Positions 63,133 through 64,000 of a stretch of 64,000 nucleotides of DNA are shown one piece after another. Each line of letters starts with the position of its first letter. Position 1 is the stretch's first letter. The position numbers were made by a program, and so were the translations under genes. Origin of the DNA: Panagrolaimus kolymaensis. Its lineage: Eukaryota; Nematoda; Chromadorea; Rhabditida; Panagrolaimidae. Under the pieces are notes generated by a model. The model was not told where the DNA came from. It saw only the letters and a list, made by a program, of their open reading frames with translations, and did no database searches. Location of the stretch: the NCBI GenBank assembly GCA_028622995.1, contig JAJQJQ010000044.1:1736001-1800000 (forward strand), given 5' to 3'.

Positions 63133-64000
63133 CTAACATTTTTTTTAAATTCTCTGAATCTAACTTTTTTTACTCATCATTAAAATTCTAACTAAACTTT
63201 CTTTCTCACATGTGTTTAATTTATTTATTTATCTTTCCTTTTTTCTCTTTTCTTCTCCTAATTAATCCATCCACAAATTTATTTTCCCACGTCGATAAAA
63301 ACTTTTTTTATTACTATTATTTTTTATGGATTGGCTGAATGGATTTTCTTGATCTAAAACATAAAAAAAGCATCATCAGTGGGGTAATTTTATTATTTTC
63401 TGTCACCAAAACCAAAATAAAATGATTTTTTGACTTTCATTAAATCGAGAGGAAACTAAATTTTCATTGCGCGTAAAAATCTTTTTTTTTGCTTTTGCTT
63501 CCAACTAAAAAAGGTGACAGACGGTCACCAGCTGTCAAAACTTTTATATATTTTTTTCTCGTTTGCTTGTTTTGACTTGAATCGTTGAAAAATAAATCGA
63601 GCCGTTGAGGCAACAAAAAAAAGAAATAAATGGACGCGATAAATGAATAATGTAAGCTATTTCTCTCATTATTTTTTTTGTGTCGAGTTTTTCGATTTGG
63701 ATCTTTTCTTTTGAAATTAGACTTTTTATGTAACACTATTAAAAACAAAAACAAAAAACAGCAGATTTTGATGTATACATATTTTTATAAAAAAAAATCT
63801 TCGTTTTTTATTGCTTTATTTATTTTATTTATTTAATGAGAAAGTTTTTTAAAGGAAGAGTTTATGAAGAAGAAAAAAAGTCGAATATAAATATTATATT
63901 CTTCCACGTGCCAGCTTCCTTTTGGATTTATTGGTTTTGGATTAATTTTTATTTCTTAAATTTTTTTAATACGTAAAAAAAGATGATTAGAAAAAAAATC

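Larger units (their letters stand above)
60598..64000. other. Low-complexity region to window end
   Basis: 3.4 kb of T-rich tracts. Two small items stand out: an imperfect hairpin at 62811-62856 and an exon-like segment at 63073-63132 (+) after TTCTGTTTTAG, reading TSLSSTSNLNMRSGSKNKK and a stop. Neither can be assigned. Upstream promoter of the orphan exon gene may lie at its left edge. Confidence 0.45.

Overview
The window is AT-rich eukaryotic DNA with small exons, mostly 45-80 nt introns ending in T-rich tracts plus TTTTAG or TTTTCAG, and compact genes separated by low-complexity A/T tracts. The splice signals, the protein families (a PKD-2-like channel, a SWIP-10/MBLAC1-like hydrolase, a divergent caspase, a Ly6-like GPI protein) and the gene density point to a nematode. 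I cannot name the species from sequence alone. All gene models below were assembled by hand from reading frames and splice consensus.

Layout. 1-1380 (+): 3' part of an unrecognised gene ending in a coiled coil. 3318-5294 (+): Ser/Thr-rich membrane protein built from phase-1 exons. 6577-12210 (-): Rabin8/GRAB-type Rab GEF with a 9-nt first coding exon, a 3.35-kb intron and a possible second promoter. 12641-13597 (-): PTPMT1-type mitochondrial phosphatase. 14341-20819 (-): LMBRD2, with a TTD14-like P-loop gene (17702-19406, +) nested in its intron. 23389-25782 (+): glycogen branching enzyme. 26261-29624 (+): polycystin-2-like channel. 32165-33815 (-), possibly extending to about 35393: divergent caspase. 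38630-40816 (-): Ly6/uPAR-like GPI protein. 43011-44530 (-): divergent CMGC kinase. 46221-50446 (-): secreted MBLAC1/SWIP-10-like hydrolase with a cysteine-rich N-terminal region, hosting a four-TM gene (47352-48482, -) in an intron. 50447-64000: 13.5 kb of low-complexity sequence with one convincing orphan start exon (60501-60597, -).

Mobile DNA. Three non-autonomous elements with terminal inverted repeats and exact 8-bp target duplications (hAT-like) lie at 32530-32730, 39396-40215 and 45222-45490. Two are inside introns and none contains a transposase.

The genes do not form an operon or a pathway; they are ordinary cell-biology genes in mixed orientation. I found no array, toxin system or gene cluster that looks like a new system. 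The most unusual items are the caspase that keeps its catalytic His/Cys but appears to have lost its substrate-pocket arginines, the kinase with Arg at the ATP-lysine position, the two nested genes, the modular exons of the Ser/Thr-rich protein, and the three hAT-like elements.
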